From Daldinia sp. FL1419 (Eukaryota > Ascomycota > Sordariomycetes > Xylariales > Hypoxylaceae): a DNA stretch of 64,000 nucleotides. This document shows, in pieces, positions 33,911 to 46,652 of the stretch (positions are counted from its first letter, which is position 1; the number at the start of each line of letters is the position of its first letter). The notes beneath the pieces are model-generated. The model had not been told where the DNA came from. It was given only the letters and a program-made list of their open reading frames with translations, and searched no databases. The position numbers and the translations under genes are program-made. Where the stretch lies: the NCBI GenBank assembly GCA_025201765.1, contig MU623468.1, forward strand, positions 1-64,000, read 5' to 3'.

Positions 33911-34961
33911 ATGTCGTGGGCAGGTATGAAACTCGAATTGCTTTGAATTGCTATATTAGTTTAGGTCCTAGGTTGTCGTGGATTCGGCTGGTTCTAACGA
34001 TCTGTTTCCGTAGGCTTCAAGAAAAATGTCAATCGTGCGACAACGCAGGTGATGATGAAAACGGGTCATGTCGAAAAGACGAACGATCGCGATTACGAAG
34101 TCGAGGAGCGACGGTTTCGGACGATGGAGGCTGCTTCGTTGCGTCTTCAAAAGGAGGCGAGAGGATACTTGGATTCGATAAGAGGTGAGCCGACCTGGGA
34201 TGAGAATATGTGAAGGAGATGGCGTACTAAGAAAGCCCCATAGCGATGACGGCCTCCCAGATGCGCATAGCTGAGACGATAGATGCCTTCTACGGCGATG
34301 CCGGAGCTAAGGACGGCGTCAGCAGGAGCTACAAACAGGCCGTGGAAGATTTAGATACCGAAACCATAAAGGCCTTGGATGGCCCCTATAGGTATGAATT
34401 TATTTTTGCGGAATATGATATCGAGAGCGTTATACTAATATTTTCCAGAACAACAGTATTAGAGCCCATCACTAGGTTCTGTGCATATTTCCCTGACGTC
34501 AATGAGTGTAAGGCCGAAGCATTACCCACACCTACGACCTACGTCGACCGCTAACATCGCACCTAGGTATCAAGAAGCGTGGCCATAAGCTGCTAGATTA
34601 CGACGCGCTGCGAGCGAAAGTCAAGAAATTAGCCGAGAAGCCCGACAAGGACGTAACAAAGCTTCCACGCACGGAAAAGGAGATGGAAATTGCCAAGGCT
34701 GCCTACGAACAATTAAACGAGCAACTCTCCACAGAGTTGCCCCAACTAATCGACCTTCGAGTACCCTACCTCGATCCGAGCTTCGAGGCTCTCGTCAAGA
34801 TCCAGCTTCGGTTCTGTGCTGAGGCATATAGTAGAATGGCTCAGGTTCAACAGTACTTGGATGCGGACACTAGGGAGCAGTACGCCCAAGGCCAACTGGA
34901 CTCGAGAGTAGAACAAGTGCTGCAAGAGATTCGGGAGCTCAGCATCAGCGGCACGGTATAA
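33911..34961 (+). CDS. hob3: BAR-domain protein, Rvs161/Hob3 family
   Basis: Five exons (33911-33923, 34014-34184, 34244-34391, 34449-34507, 34567-34961) give 261 residues. The first exon holds only 13 bases (MSWA plus one base), so open-frame scans miss the start. This is an N-BAR protein that dimerises into a curved helical bundle, binds membranes and works with Rvs167/Hob1 in endocytosis, actin-patch organisation and polarity. Recognisable stretches, in order: SWAGFKKNVNRATTQVMMK, VEKTNDRDYEVEERRFRTME, GHKLLDYDALRAKVKKL, PQLIDLRVPYLDPSFEALVK, LRFCAEAYSRMAQVQQYLD, with C-terminus LSISGTV. Length equals that of the yeast and fission-yeast proteins (about 265). It has no SH3 domain, which separates it from Rvs167. 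It is highly conserved and very confidently identified. Confidence 0.95.
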
Positions 34962-36061
34962 GACGAATTGTAGTAGAGCGCAAATACACGGAGTTAGACG
35001 AAAAAAATGGCTTTCATTAGGCGCGGTGGCTCTGGGCTGGGGCTGGCATTTTCATAGGTAGGGCACTCTTGGGGGGACAAGTCGCGCGACACGAATTACG
35101 GGCTCACGTTAGATACCGAGAAGGACTACCGACGGTCTCGCGCACAGCGGTCGAGTATTTCTGAGTGTAGATTTGGTTTCTGCGTCTTCGAGGAGGTGAT
35201 GCGGGCCCTGTGTTCCTTACTCAATATTACATTAGGATACCACATATCGACCTTCTCTATAAACCCCTTCGGACGTCAACGTTTAGTTAGTATGGGAAAT
35301 ATACGTCACTTTTAATACTGAACTTGAGGACCTTTCTTAAAGTCCAAGCTCCTGCATTCGAGATGACGGGATTCCCGAATGAAGGATTAGCAGGATACTT
35401 GATACTGCCGACGTGGTGCACTCATATAACATAAAGCAATGCCGAATACCGTTGGGATAACACACGAAAACATATATTTGTCGAGTCCGAAAGCTTCATC
35501 TCCTAGCCTCGGCGTTTTAGCCGAAAGTGCACTTCCCTAATTTCGCAGTCTGGTAGTCAGATTTTGTTGGAGCTTGAAACGGGATTTCGGGGACGCGGGA
35601 CTTGCTTTAGGCATTTTATCCCCGCGTCTCTTTTTCCATGATATGTTGGCTATGAGGTATCTAGGGATTTTCCAATCCCGTGATCATCGTAAGGTTCCTA
35701 GGGATGTAACAATCTACCAACGGAGGTATTTAGTAATTAACATTCACAATCAGTATACGATTTTAGAAAGTACAATTAAGCCTTAATTCACACAGCGAAA
35801 TTGATATCGAAATAACAGGTAGATGTAAAGGATAATCTCTGGCGACGAAGAGCACTCAGAGGGCGAAGTACTATTCGTGGAAAGACGTTTACGAACTGAT
35901 TTTTTAAAATATATATTCCTTTTCTGTATATACAAGACGGGCTTATAAAATGCCGTCGACGAGATTTTATATACTTGTATTTCGTTGAGGTCTTGAATTC
36001 AAAAATACAATTCTGTCTAAGCGCTCAAAATCAGTCACCCTTCCTTTTTTCCGTTATTGAT
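34962..36061. other. Intergenic region, 3' ends of two converging genes
   Basis: No supported gene. A 70-codon frame at 35574-35786 has no family resemblance. Confidence 0.5.
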
Positions 36062-37290
36062 TTACTCGAGCCAAACGACAACGCTAAGTCCATCTTCTTG
36101 CTGGGGAGTACCCGGTGTTGCGATGGCTAGGTTGGCTACGAGGTTACCCAACTTCCCAGTCTCGGGGTCACGGGCGATAATGGCTACATTGCTGCTCGTC
36201 TGTCCACCAACGGCAACCAAGTTGCCAGCCTTGTTGATAGAGAACGTGCGGGGGAACCAGGCGTGGGCGGGAGTAGCCTCGACGAACTTGATTTCACCGG
36301 AGCTGGGGTCGATGCTATAAGTGACTAGGGAGTCGTTCTGAGGACCGAAAGTCTCGTCGGCTCGGTTGGCTGCGTATAGGAAGTTGCCCGAGACTTGAAC
36401 CTCGGCGGCCTTGGAACCGTTGGGTGCAGCGCTACCTTCGGCGTACGTAGCGAGAGTTTGGGTCCTCTTGAGGGATAGGCATCCATCCTCAGGGTAGGAA
36501 ACAGTCCAGGCCGACACCGAGTTGCCGAGCTCATTGACCGTGTAAAGCCTCTGACCTTCGGTAGAACCAGCTTTAGGCGCCCACCAGGCACCGTGGCGAG
36601 GTCCGTCACCTGCGCCAGCAACGCCTGGCTCACACGCTGAAAGGTCACCCGTCTCCGCGTTGATGCTGAAGATGCGGATCAAGTCTGCACCCAAGTCTGG
36701 TACGATAAGGTACTTTCCGGTTGGGTCAAGCTGGGCGGCGTGCGGGTGAGGAGCATTCTGTCGCGAGTTGGGACCAGGCTCGGACATGTTAAACTTCGAC
36801 TGCGCCAAGACGGTCGAGGCATCGGATAGAGGAAGCTTATACCGAGTCAAGGTTGACGGGTCACTAAAGATATGTTAAACCCAAATTGCAACAATGGGAC
36901 ATGCATGATCTCTTACTACTCAACTGTGGCAATGAAGCCCTTTCCATCCTTGCCACCATATGGTGTACCATGAACGCTAGCACCTGAAGTAACAGCTTTT
37001 CCGGTCTGCTTCAAGCTACCATCTGACTCTACAGAGTAAGAGGCAAGTATACCACTTCCATTCCAGTCCTCATCGACGCAATATACTGTGTCTGAGTCCA
37101 CGTGCAACCATGCAGGTAGTGTTCCACATCCCGACACGGATGACTTGTTGACTAGGGTAGCATTGCTGCCGCTTCCAGTAAAAGAGAGAGAGAAGATCTT
37201 TCCGGTATAGTGAGATGCGAGTAGGTTGGATCCTAGCACCGGAGGTGCTAGACCTAGTGCTCCAAAAACCAGCGTCTTGAAGAAAGCCAT
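36062..37290 (-). CDS. Secreted lactonase-type seven-bladed beta-propeller protein
   Basis: Two exons on the minus strand (37290-36920 and 36863-36062, 56-bp intron) give 390 residues. The protein begins with a signal peptide (about 1-20, MAFFKTLVFGALGLAPPVLG). The rest resembles the 6-phosphogluconolactonase-like/lactonase family: HPHAAQLDPTGKYLIVPDLG, IFSINAETGDL, GPRHGAWW, LYTVNELGNSVSAW, AAEVQVSGNFLYAANR, WFPRTFSINKAGNLVAVGGQ. The family folds as a seven-bladed propeller; bacterial Pgl hydrolyses 6-phosphogluconolactone, whereas many fungal secreted homologues have unproven sugar-lactone substrates. A secretion signal argues against the pentose-phosphate role. It is divergent from the neighbouring carbohydrate oxidase gene, which produces sugar lactones. 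Confidence 0.88.
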
Positions 37291-38968
37291 GGTGAGCTAT
37301 GCCTTACAATGTAGCGAGAGAAGGACACCAAGCTAGAAGAAAAGTTCAACGAAAGTGAAAGAAATAGACCAGATTAAAATTTTTAAAATTTTTAAACGCG
37401 AAGCGAATATGTTCATCTTTGAGCGACGGAGTTGTATCGTAATGTGAGGGCGCTAGGGCCTAACGGGTACAGCCAAAGCGGTCCATTCCTACTTTGCAGC
37501 CTCAAAAGCGGTATCGTAATTTGCCAGCCTGGGGCAAGTTGTCGCGAGCATATTGCTACTAGGCAAACCAGGCCGACAAGTTAGTTCCGCGAGCGCAAAT
37601 GGCAACGACTCGGAACATGATCCCCATTGTGCAACGTTCCGGACAGGAGGAATTGCTCTCGGCAGGGGTTTTTGAGGCTAATTGGTCCGGTACGTCGTCT
37701 GAATAGTCAACCCTAGCTTAATTAAAGACCCTGATCGAGCAATCTCGTTGGCTAGATAGCATTGCGTTCTTCTTTCGATGTGACGATGCCCCAGATAACA
37801 CCCCACACTCCCCGCGACGATCCCGGAGGCACGGTCCTGCGTCCTGATGGGCGGACAGCACATGGTAATTACGGCGTCTAATTGTAGCCTTTCTATTCTC
37901 GATTACGGGCGCGCAATACGCGGCTGGCGCTTAGAGACTGCACCCTCTTGGCGAGAGATTATGCACCCCAACTTGGAGATGGTAGACGCGTGACCTGGTA
38001 AATTTTCCAGATAACCCCTGATATACTATATACGTTGGGCGACGCATGGCCCCGTAGCGAAATGGGTCCTGACGACACTGCGTCTATCTCCTAGCTAGAT
38101 AGTCGGCAATTAGCGCCGTCTAGGCCGTCCGTCTGCCATCGGGAGACTTGCCAATATGGCGCATGATGCTCCGTAGGATCATATGTTGGGGGTCGAGGGT
38201 TTCGAGACTTCAATCTAAGCGTGTCTTAGTCGTAAGCCTCTTGACCCGACTTGCCGAGCTTAGACACTCGGCACTCACGAGCAATGACGCAAATTTATAA
38301 CAATTAACAAAGGGTCCTTGGTGTTGAACAATCAAGGGACTAGAAGACGCATATGTCAGGCGTTTTTTTTTTCTCGACATTAAGCGGTTGTTTGATCTAT
38401 ACCCCAGGGTGTAGAGGCGCTTGAAATCTAGACGCGCGCTTTGGTTTGTTGTACTTAATTAGTTACTATGTTAGTGAGCTAGGTTTCATATAGGCTGTAT
38501 ATGATATCGTGATACTAGGAGACTAGATCGGCAAGCCGAAAAGATCGCCACGATTCCACTGGCGTGGATACAGCGTGCCTTGTTCGGATCAAGATTCCTA
38601 CGTCTCGGCTTCTTTGCCTGAAAACTCTGAGAGTTGGTCGGTCAATCCCCGGAGGCATCCACCTGGAGAGCCTCCCAACTCCCGAGGATGACGGCCAAGG
38701 ATGTTCGATATTAAGTATCGGACCATTTAGCCCTATATCGTCGTCGACACTGCGTCCACTATAAGTTAAGTATGGATAGCAGTCTGTGATAAAGTTGTAG
38801 AGTCGTTCGACAGGTCGTTCGAGAATTACTGGGCTGCTACGAACGGAACTGGCCGAATTGAGGGTATATCAATCTCTGAAAGACCAGAGGTTTAGATCGT
38901 CATAGGACTCCTCAATCGCACCGGTAGCATCCCAACCACAAATATCATCTCCAGAGTTACCAACAAGG
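37291..38968. other. 1.7-kb divergent region between lactonase-like and oxidase genes
   Basis: No gene is supported; short frames at 37678-37863 and 38564-38764 have no family resemblance. A T-run lies near 38364. The region presumably holds both promoters. Confidence 0.5.
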
Positions 38969-40549
38969 ATGCATTCGACAGTGGCCCTATGCCTCGGGCT
39001 CGTGGCTAGCCTCGCCCAGGGGGCTGTCCTCGCAAAGCGTGCTGCCCTAGAGGACTGCCTTTCCAGTAGTCAGACGGCCGTAGATGCGATCGGTTCAGAC
39101 GATTACAACCGCGACATCACACCCTTCAACAAGCGGCTAGAATTCACACCAGCAGCCATTGCCGCACCGACAACGGTAGAACAGATTCAATCTGCCATAG
39201 CATGCGGCTCAAAACTTGGATACAAAGTCACGGCGAAATGTGGAGGACATAGTTATGCGTCTCTAGGCCTCGGTGGTGAAGATGGTCACCTCATCATTCA
39301 GCTAGATCGAATGAACTCCGTCAAGCTTGATACGGAGACCAATATCGCGACTGTAGACTCGGGTACGAGGTTAGGCCACCTGGCAGCGGAGCTATATGAG
39401 CAAGGAAACCGGGCTATATCCCACGGAACATGCCCAGGGTAAGTTCAAGGACGGCCATGATCAATATTCGCAGCTAATGGATTAGTGTTGGCATTTCCGG
39501 TCACGTCCTCCACGGTGGATTTGGCATGAGCTCCCACTCACGCGGCCTAGCACTGGACTGGGTAGTGGGAATGAATGTTGCATTGGCGAATGGATCGCTC
39601 GTCCACACCTCCGCAACAGAGAACAAAGAGATCTACTGGGGTCTGCTAGGTGCAGGCTCGAATTTTGGAGTTGTCACGAGTTACGAGCTCAAGACTTTTG
39701 AGCCTCCAGCAAACGTTACGTGGTTCGTGGTAAATGTACCGCTGAAAAAGAACACCTCCGTTGCTGCTCTGGAGGCGATCGAAGACTACGCCCTGAATAC
39801 CATGCCGGCCGAGCTAAACATGCGCCTGTTCGCCACGCGCCAGTTCACCCAGCTAGAGGGTATCTACCAAGGAAATAAGACAGAGCTCGAGGCTGCGCTG
39901 GCGCCACTACTAAACAAGACCGGAACGTCCATCGCACAAGCCCAGACGACCACCTGGATCAAGGGTCTTGAACACTTCGCTACCATGAAACTCAACCAGA
40001 CGTACCCTTACACACAAGTGGTAAGTGATCTGGCTTAATAGCTTTGATAAGAAGCTGACCTCGCCATAGCAAGAGAACTTTTACGGCAAGAGTTTTGAAC
40101 TGAAGGGTCTGAGCGGAACTGCGGCAAAGAACTTTGCCGACTATTGGTTAGACGTCGCCAAGAAGGAGACAACTCGGTGGTATATCCAACTAGACCTACA
40201 AGGAGGCAAAAATTCGGCGGTGTGGAATGCTGACCACGAGTTGACGTCATATGCGCACCGTGATAAGCTATACATCCTCCAGTTCTACATGACGACAAGC
40301 GACTCTCCGGATAAGGCCTTCAAGTTCGTCAACGACTGGGCCGAGACCACGATAGCTCCCATGGCGGCGGATGACTGGGGAATGTACTTCAACTACCCAG
40401 ACACCAACCTAAACCGCACAAGAGCACAAGAGATGTACTGGGGTAAGAATCTCGCCAGGTTACAGAAACTTAAGGCGGAACTCGATCCCGAGGAACTATT
40501 CTATTACCCAGTATCGATTAGCCCCGCGGAAAAGTCCGAGCTCCTGTAA
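38969..40549 (+). CDS. Secreted bicovalent-FAD carbohydrate oxidase (AA7-like)
   Basis: Three exons (38969-39438, 39486-40020, 40070-40549) give 494 residues. It has a signal peptide (MHSTVALCLGLVASLAQG), then a FAD-binding type-4 domain and a BBE C-terminal motif. Both flavin-linking residues of the glucooligosaccharide oxidase group are visible: His94 in CGGHSYASLG and Cys155 in SHGTCPGVGISGH. The BBE end reads YFNYPDTNLN with MYWGKNLARLQKLK. Such enzymes (CAZy AA7) oxidise the reducing end of oligosaccharides to lactones and give H2O2; berberine-bridge-like oxidases with other substrates share the fold, so the substrate is not certain. The length is typical (about 470-500). It is divergent from a secreted lactonase-like gene, which suggests a coupled extracellular pathway. 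Confidence 0.9.
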
Positions 40550-41147
40550 CGTGGGGATACCCAAGCACTTGAGTGGGGGAACATTTGCGTGTCCGTAAAT
40601 GCAAGATGCCATTTTTTGAAGAGGTTTGGGACGGATGATTCAGCGAAGCGAGAAATATTCAACGTAGGTAGTTTTTGAAAATACTTGTTTCCGCCATAGC
40701 TGATTAGTAGGATGTCATTAGAAGAAACTGTTAGAATATGTCGTAGTTAGGTATATTTTTCAAATACATAAAAACACGTAATAAATGAAGATAAGTTTAA
40801 GAAGCATAAATGAGAAGGGCAGAGATTCGAACCAACAGAATAACCTTGGAAATAATCCACGCATCTAAAATTCATCAGCCACCGTTTTAATTGGTCTAAT
40901 TTGGGCTTGAAATTGTTTCTATACTTTTAATTGGATGAGCTAGGGATTAAGCTCCACTAGTCAAACGTAACTCGATGTGGCTTGTTTCTTGAAGTCCTAG
41001 AACCTAAGGTACAAGCGTAGCCTCGGTTGTTGCTAGTTTTTTTTTTTTTTTTTTTCTTCTTTTTAACAATTCTAAATCATCACTAATAAATTCAATCGTT
41101 CGAATACCTAATGTCTCGAAACTCAACCCATCATTTGCATTCGTATT
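40550..41147. other. Intergenic region with a long T-tract
   Basis: Lies downstream of the oxidase and upstream of the phospholipase-D-like gene. A run of 20 T (41037-41056) followed by CTTCTTTTT ends about 80 bp before the next ATG, a pyrimidine tract common in fungal promoters. A GATTCGAACC string near 40826 does not fold into a tRNA. Confidence 0.55.
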
Positions 41148-42934
41148 ATGGCTCCTATCGAGACTGAACTCACGTTAGATCCTCAGGAGCTTAGCGGTAT
41201 CAAATTTAACTCTTTTCCTAGATTCAAGGAAACATGGAAGCATTCTCTCATAGACGGTGCTTCAAATTTACATTCTGAATTCCCAGATTATCATCTCTCT
41301 AACCCGGAATGCCTAGTGAGCACAACAACAGTGAAATCTTTTCGCCTCGGTGCGTTCACTCTCGTTCTTTAACACATCTTGTAGCTCCGGCTAATCGATA
41401 CCTACCTATAGGCACCGGGTTTTCTATATTCTCACAATCACTACTTCCTGCAATAGCAACAGCCAAACACGAAGTTATTCTAGTTACTTGTTTCTGGGCG
41501 CGAGGTCCCACCCTTGACGCGTTAAGAGAAACATTAGAAAAGCTCGCTGAATATCGTCGTGAACGCATCCGTAGCATTCGTTCAACTGGCTCAGAAGCAG
41601 ATGTGCTGTCGCCTTTGAAAATACGAATTTGTTTCTCATCCAGGTCCTTTTTTCAGAAATTATTTCACTCGTCCTCCAGAGACGGGTACGTGTATCCGCC
41701 TTCAACATGGACAACGCAACTAGGTCTACCAAGCCCAGAAGTTTTAGAAGCGGGACTCATCGATTTGCGTGTAAAAAGTCTCTTTTTCTTACCTTTTAGC
41801 GTAATGCATCCTAAGTTCCTTATCATCGACCAGGAAAAGGCCTGGCTTCCCAGTTGTAATGTGAGTTGGGAAGCGTGGCTAGAAGGATGCGTTGAAGTCA
41901 GCGGCGTTGCCGTATCAAACCTAGTTGAATTTTACCGACACGTTTGGGACAGACAGCTTGAGAGCCACGTCCCGGGCAGAGGTGTTTTAGACCACGATAA
42001 TTCTTGGCCCTTGACGCCTTCAACACTAGGTGAGCTTGGCTTAGACCCAGCACCCTACCGGGGTGCTGGTGCTTTCGAAGATTTTGCGCCGGGCATCGAT
42101 ATCCCAACAGTACTCTTACCATCTTCCCACCACCGTAATCCACGGTTCGATATAATCCCGTGGCATAACCATCCAGAACCGCCACCGACACCCCTTAATA
42201 CGGCCGTGCTACGGCTTTTGGACATGGCAGAACATATTATCTATATGCAAACCCCAAATCTAACATCTGCGATGGTAATTGACAAGCTGTTAGAGGCTTT
42301 AGAGCGAGGAGTTAATGTTACTATTGTAACGAACGAAAAGCTCATGCTTCTGGAGCAAATTGTTACAGCCGGAACTACGACATCTCGCTGCCTCAATTTA
42401 CTAATTAAGAGATATGAAAGGCTCAAGGCGCAACATCCTCAACTCACGAATAACCACGGGGCAGCAAATTCAGACGTAGTTATTGACATTGAAGCACAGC
42501 AGCCCCAATTAGGATCCTTGAATGTTCATTATTATCGCCCAATCTCCGAATATCAAAACGACGAGACGACTGAAGAACCTGTACAGTCGCACCTTAAGCT
42601 AACTATTATAGACGCCCAATACGTTATTCTTGGATCTGGAAACGTAAGCAAACCCCGTGAATTAAGCCCCCTTGGCCGTGGTAAATTTTAAGATTACGTA
42701 GAGCAACCTCTCGTCTGAAGTGAAGCCTAGGAATGTAGTTTATCGCGATCATCCATAATAGAGGAATACTAATATGATACATTACAGATGGATCGCGCAA
42801 GTTGGTTCACGAGCCAAGAGCTGGGCATTTTGTTCCACTCGCGAGAATTTGCAACAGCAGTTTCTACCTCGGTTTTCAGTACCCTAAGCGGCAGACGAGA
42901 GCCTGTCTTTCTCTCGGACGAGTCGACCGCTTAA
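41148..42934 (+). CDS. Phospholipase D-like (PLDc) protein
   Basis: Three exons (41148-41349, 41385-42643, 42788-42934) give 535 residues; introns are 35 and 144 bp. Two HKD-type half-sites are present: His209-x-Lys211 in VMHPKFLIID, and His470-x-Lys472 in SHLKLTIID followed by YVILGSGNMDRASW. The GSGN-MDRAS sequence crosses the last intron, which confirms that splice. The protein fits the fungal PLDc_2 superfamily; members include cardiolipin-synthase-like and phosphatidyltransferase-like enzymes. No signal peptide is evident. The substrate is unknown, but a phosphodiester transfer or hydrolysis through a phosphohistidine is expected from the motifs. The first intron is unusually short (35 bp), so exon 1 could be longer or differently joined, although the frame fits (RLAPANRYLPIGTGF). 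Confidence 0.82.
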
Positions 42935-44533
42935 AATCTTATCATGGCAAGCTTGTCCTACTACAGAGCAAGCCTGCGATAGCAGCGGCAAACGGGAAGC
43001 TCCGGTGAAGGGTCTCCAGGGTAACCTCAGTTGAATATAAAGCTTTTATAGACTCGAGGTTCCAAGGAAGTCTTTTCTGTAGCATGTCCGCAAACTAACC
43101 GCGTAAGGAATACGGGAGAGACTAGAACTGGGATTCCCCACGCTTATGGCGCTTAGACTGGATTTTGGCGGCTCGTCCGTAAACTAGCCTTCTGGATGAG
43201 GTTGCAATTAGAATGCCCTAGTGCAAGTTAGAACGGGTTTCTCAGTGGCTAAGCTCGCCCACATTCTCATAAATCATGTGAAAAGTTGAATGCTGTTGGA
43301 CCGGAAAACGCTGGTTTCGGGTACCTCGGTTAGAAATTTCAAACCAACTGCATCGGCTCTGCGTCTTTCAAAAGCTCTCGGTCAGTGCTTCGGTATCAGT
43401 GCGCGTACTGTGGAAAAAGATATTCCTTGATTTCAAGACACGGAATCATAAACAGGTAAAAACATCTACGAGTAAGAATCATGGCGTAAAGCTACTAACT
43501 AGCTTATATACGTTGACCGAACCTCAATGAACAGCTGAGTCGTGGCGTAATGTAGCTCTCACCGAGAAACGCCGCCGTTCCCCAGCCGGCTGCGGGATAC
43601 AAGCCAAAATTCCAATCGAGAATCTTGGCTCGCCGTGCTATTCGTCAGGTTCCGATAGTAGGACTGGTCGCAATAGCGGCACGCTGGTCACAAATACTCC
43701 TGGGATTAAAGAGTATTGTTTCTGGAATCCGAGGCTACCTATATAATATTATAATAGTTGATACTATTATACCTAGGTTACTACCTCTTATTATATTTAT
43801 AATACCAAACTACCCCCACGTATCGGCTATTGGGTAACAAAGCCGCAAATCATCTTACTCGTAGTCGATAGAAGAGCTGATGTCAGATCCCGTCGGCCGC
43901 TCGCATCGCCGTCGGTGAATCGCACACGAGCCTTATCGGGTACCTGGTTCGCCCGGGGTTAGCTCCCGCTCCGCTCAGTAAAACAGTAAAAAACAAAAGG
44001 CCAGTGACTTCTCGCATGCATATCGTCGATATCCCTACCCTTACCCGATCGCTGATCACTTAGTAGCGGCCAGTCAAATCCCCCCAGTGGCATCCCTGCT
44101 ATGCCCTGCTATGCCTTGCGTCACACACTCTCCTAGGTCGAGCCTAGAACCAAGGCGCCGGATTCGGCTTGGCGCATGTTATCTTTCTCACCGTCCCTCT
44201 TAAAAGGCCGCGTAGGTAATACTGTGAGAATCCTTCTTATCACTTTGGGCTTTTTTGGCGTTTTTTTTTCTGCCGCTGCCATCCATTGTGACTGGTCGAT
44301 CCGATCTTATAGCCATACAGCGCGTTTAAGGGGATTTCGCTTGCTATCGCAAGAAACGACTGCTTATTAACAAGCCGCCGCCTATGGAATTCGTGCAAGA
44401 GTTCTTTTCTCTTCTTCTCAAAGGAATTTTCGGCCTTCCTAGCACCGTCCCCAACATCCGGCTCTTTGCTCGCTGAAAGCCTTCTCCCGTACTTTTCCGG
44501 AGAGGAAAGCGAAAAGATACCTGATTCCGAGCC
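42935..44533. other. 1.6-kb region upstream of the amino-acid permease
   Basis: No supported gene. It contains a GATA-type site on the minus strand (cttatc, 44236-44241), a T-run, and a 64-codon frame (44176-44370) that could be an upstream open reading frame of the permease mRNA. Confidence 0.45.
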
Positions 44534-46322
44534 ATGGCTTCTTCGGGTGTCGAGTATCCCACCGCCTCGGCCCCTAGGTACGCCAGTGGAAACGGTAACT
44601 CCGATACGGAAAAGATCGCCCTCGGCCGACAGGATAGTCAGATCGAATCTCTCGCGATGGTCGGAGAGACAGACGGCACGCACCGCAAACTCAAGGCCCG
44701 CCATATTCAGTTAATCGGCATTGGCGGCACGATCGGCACGGCGCTCTACGTCCAGATCGGTTCTGCGCTACTCGACGGCGGCCCGGGAAGTTTATTCATC
44801 GCCTTCTCGCTGTGGTGTACCGTTATTCTTGCCGTAACCATGTGTATGGCAGAGATGGTGTCGTATCTACCCATCTCCTCGCCGTTCATCCGTTTCGCCG
44901 GTCGCTATGTGGACGAAGCTTTGGGTTTTGCCGCTGGATGGAATTTTTTCGTCTTCGAGGCTATGCTTGTGCCATTCGAGGTGACGGCCTGCAATGTTGT
45001 GATTCACTTCTGGAGTGATATCGTGCCGGCGGGTGCTATCATTGCGATTGTCATTGTGCTTTATGCGCTGATTAACCTCTTGGCCGTGGAATGGTACGGC
45101 GAAACTGAATTCTGGGCTGCTCTCGGTAAGGTATTACTTATCGTCGGATTGATCGTATTCACTTTCGTGGTTATGTTGGGTGGGAATCCGTTACACGATC
45201 GGTTTGGTTTTCGGTATTGGTACGAACCCGGATCATTTGCCGAATATTACACTACAGGCTCCCTCGGTCGTTTCCAGGGCTTCATGCAGTGTTTAATTCG
45301 TGCCGCTTTTACCATTGCTGGTCCAGATTACGTTTCCATGGCCGCCGGCGAGGCTGAAAATCCCCGCGTAGTAATGCCCAAGGCTTTCAACGCCGTGTTC
45401 TACCGCCTGACGACGTTCTTCATGCTTGGATCTCTATGCGTAGGAATCTTGGTTCCGTACAACGACGCCGAATTGACTCGGGCTTTCGCGGATTCCGCAC
45501 CGGGCGCGGCAGCTTCGCCGTATGTCGTCGCGATGGACCGGCTAAAAATTCCGGTCTTACCGCACATTGTCAATGCCATGGTCTTGACTGCTGCTTTCTC
45601 TGCGGGTAACAGCTATGTTTACTGTGCGTCTCGATCTCTCTACGGACTCGCCCTTGAGGGCAAAGCACCCAAGTTTTTCACTAGGTGTACGTCTAAAGGT
45701 GTCCCTATCTACTGCGTGACGTTAGTACTGTTGATCGCGTTACTGGCATTCCTCCAAGTGAGCGAGAATGCTGCAGTGGTGCTTAATTGGTTTGTTAGCC
45801 TTGTAACAGCGTCCCAACTCATCAATTACGGTGTGATGTGTGTTACCTACATCTGCTTTTACCGCGCCTTAGATGCACAGGGCATTAGCCGCGACTCCTT
45901 ACCTTATAAGGGGTTCTTGCAGCCTTATGCTGCCTATTATGCTTTGTTCGCAACCTTCGTCATGACCTTTATAGGAGGCTATACGGTTTTCCTACCAGGT
46001 AAATGGGATGTTCCGAATTTCCTATTCTCGTAAGTAAAGCATTCTTCTTCCCTTGAAGACCCAAAGCTAACAGATTTATTAGCTACATTATGGTTGGGGT
46101 CTGCCCGGTGCTCTTCGTCGGCTGGAAGCTGGTACACAAGAGCCGGCGTCGTAGGCCGTATGAAGTGGACTTACTCCGAGATGTAGCTGCGGTCGAAGAC
46201 TACACCAACAAGTTCGTTCCGCAGCCGCCCAGGTAAGTTTCCCTCGCTTTAACATATTAGATGTCTTGCTTAACAATCGTAGGAACTCTATAGCCAAGTG
46301 GTTCAACTGGCTGTTCAGTTGA
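44534..46322 (+). CDS. Amino-acid permease (YAT/APC family)
   Basis: Three exons (44534-46029, 46083-46232, 46283-46322) give 561 residues with about 12 hydrophobic helices. The polar cytoplasmic N-terminus runs to about residue 52, then KLKARHIQLIGIGGTIGTAL, the signature of fungal amino-acid permeases (first helix). Further family stretches are IRAAFTIAGPDYVSMAAGEA, NPRVVMPKAFNAVFYR, FSAGNSYVYCASRSLYGLA and ASQLINYGVMCVTYICFYRA. The C-terminal tail (KSRRRRPYEVDLLRDV) is cytoplasmic. It carries amino acids with protons across the plasma membrane; the specificity cannot be assigned. A GATAAG-type site 290 bp upstream would suit nitrogen control by an AreA/Nit2 factor, but single sites are common. 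The last exon encodes only 13 residues. Confidence 0.93.
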
Positions 46323-46652
46323 GAGGACATATGGCCTCTGACGAAATACTACGTGATTTACGTTCCGATAAATCAGGAAACGATGTCGTCTTCCATTTCT
46401 AGCATTTACTCCAAGTGGAACACGTGATACCTCCAATCACAAAGCATTGATGCAGCATCGCCGGATTTAGTGTAGTTGGGTAAACAAAGGATCCTGATTT
46501 TCTCTTGGCTATCTTGCCTCTAGATGCTAGTAACCTCCCAAACGCCGAGATATGTTTTATACCTAGTACACAAAATATCATACCTCGTTAAGTGATAAAC
46601 GCAAGCCGCCATGGGTATTTTAAACAGTTATGAAATGTTGATTTGTGAGGTG
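46323..46652. other. Short 3'-to-3' intergenic region
   Basis: Lies between the converging permease and surface-protein genes. No coding signal was seen. Confidence 0.5.

Noticed and set aside
33553..34188. 211-codon plus-strand frame
   Set aside because: It crosses the divergent promoter and the first BAR-gene exons in the wrong frame. The spliced BAR protein is unmistakable, and this frame has repeat-driven composition.
40815..40920. tRNA-like string with GATTCGAACC on the plus strand (minus-strand tRNA candidate)
   Set aside because: The T-arm does not pair, and no matching acceptor or anticodon stems could be built.
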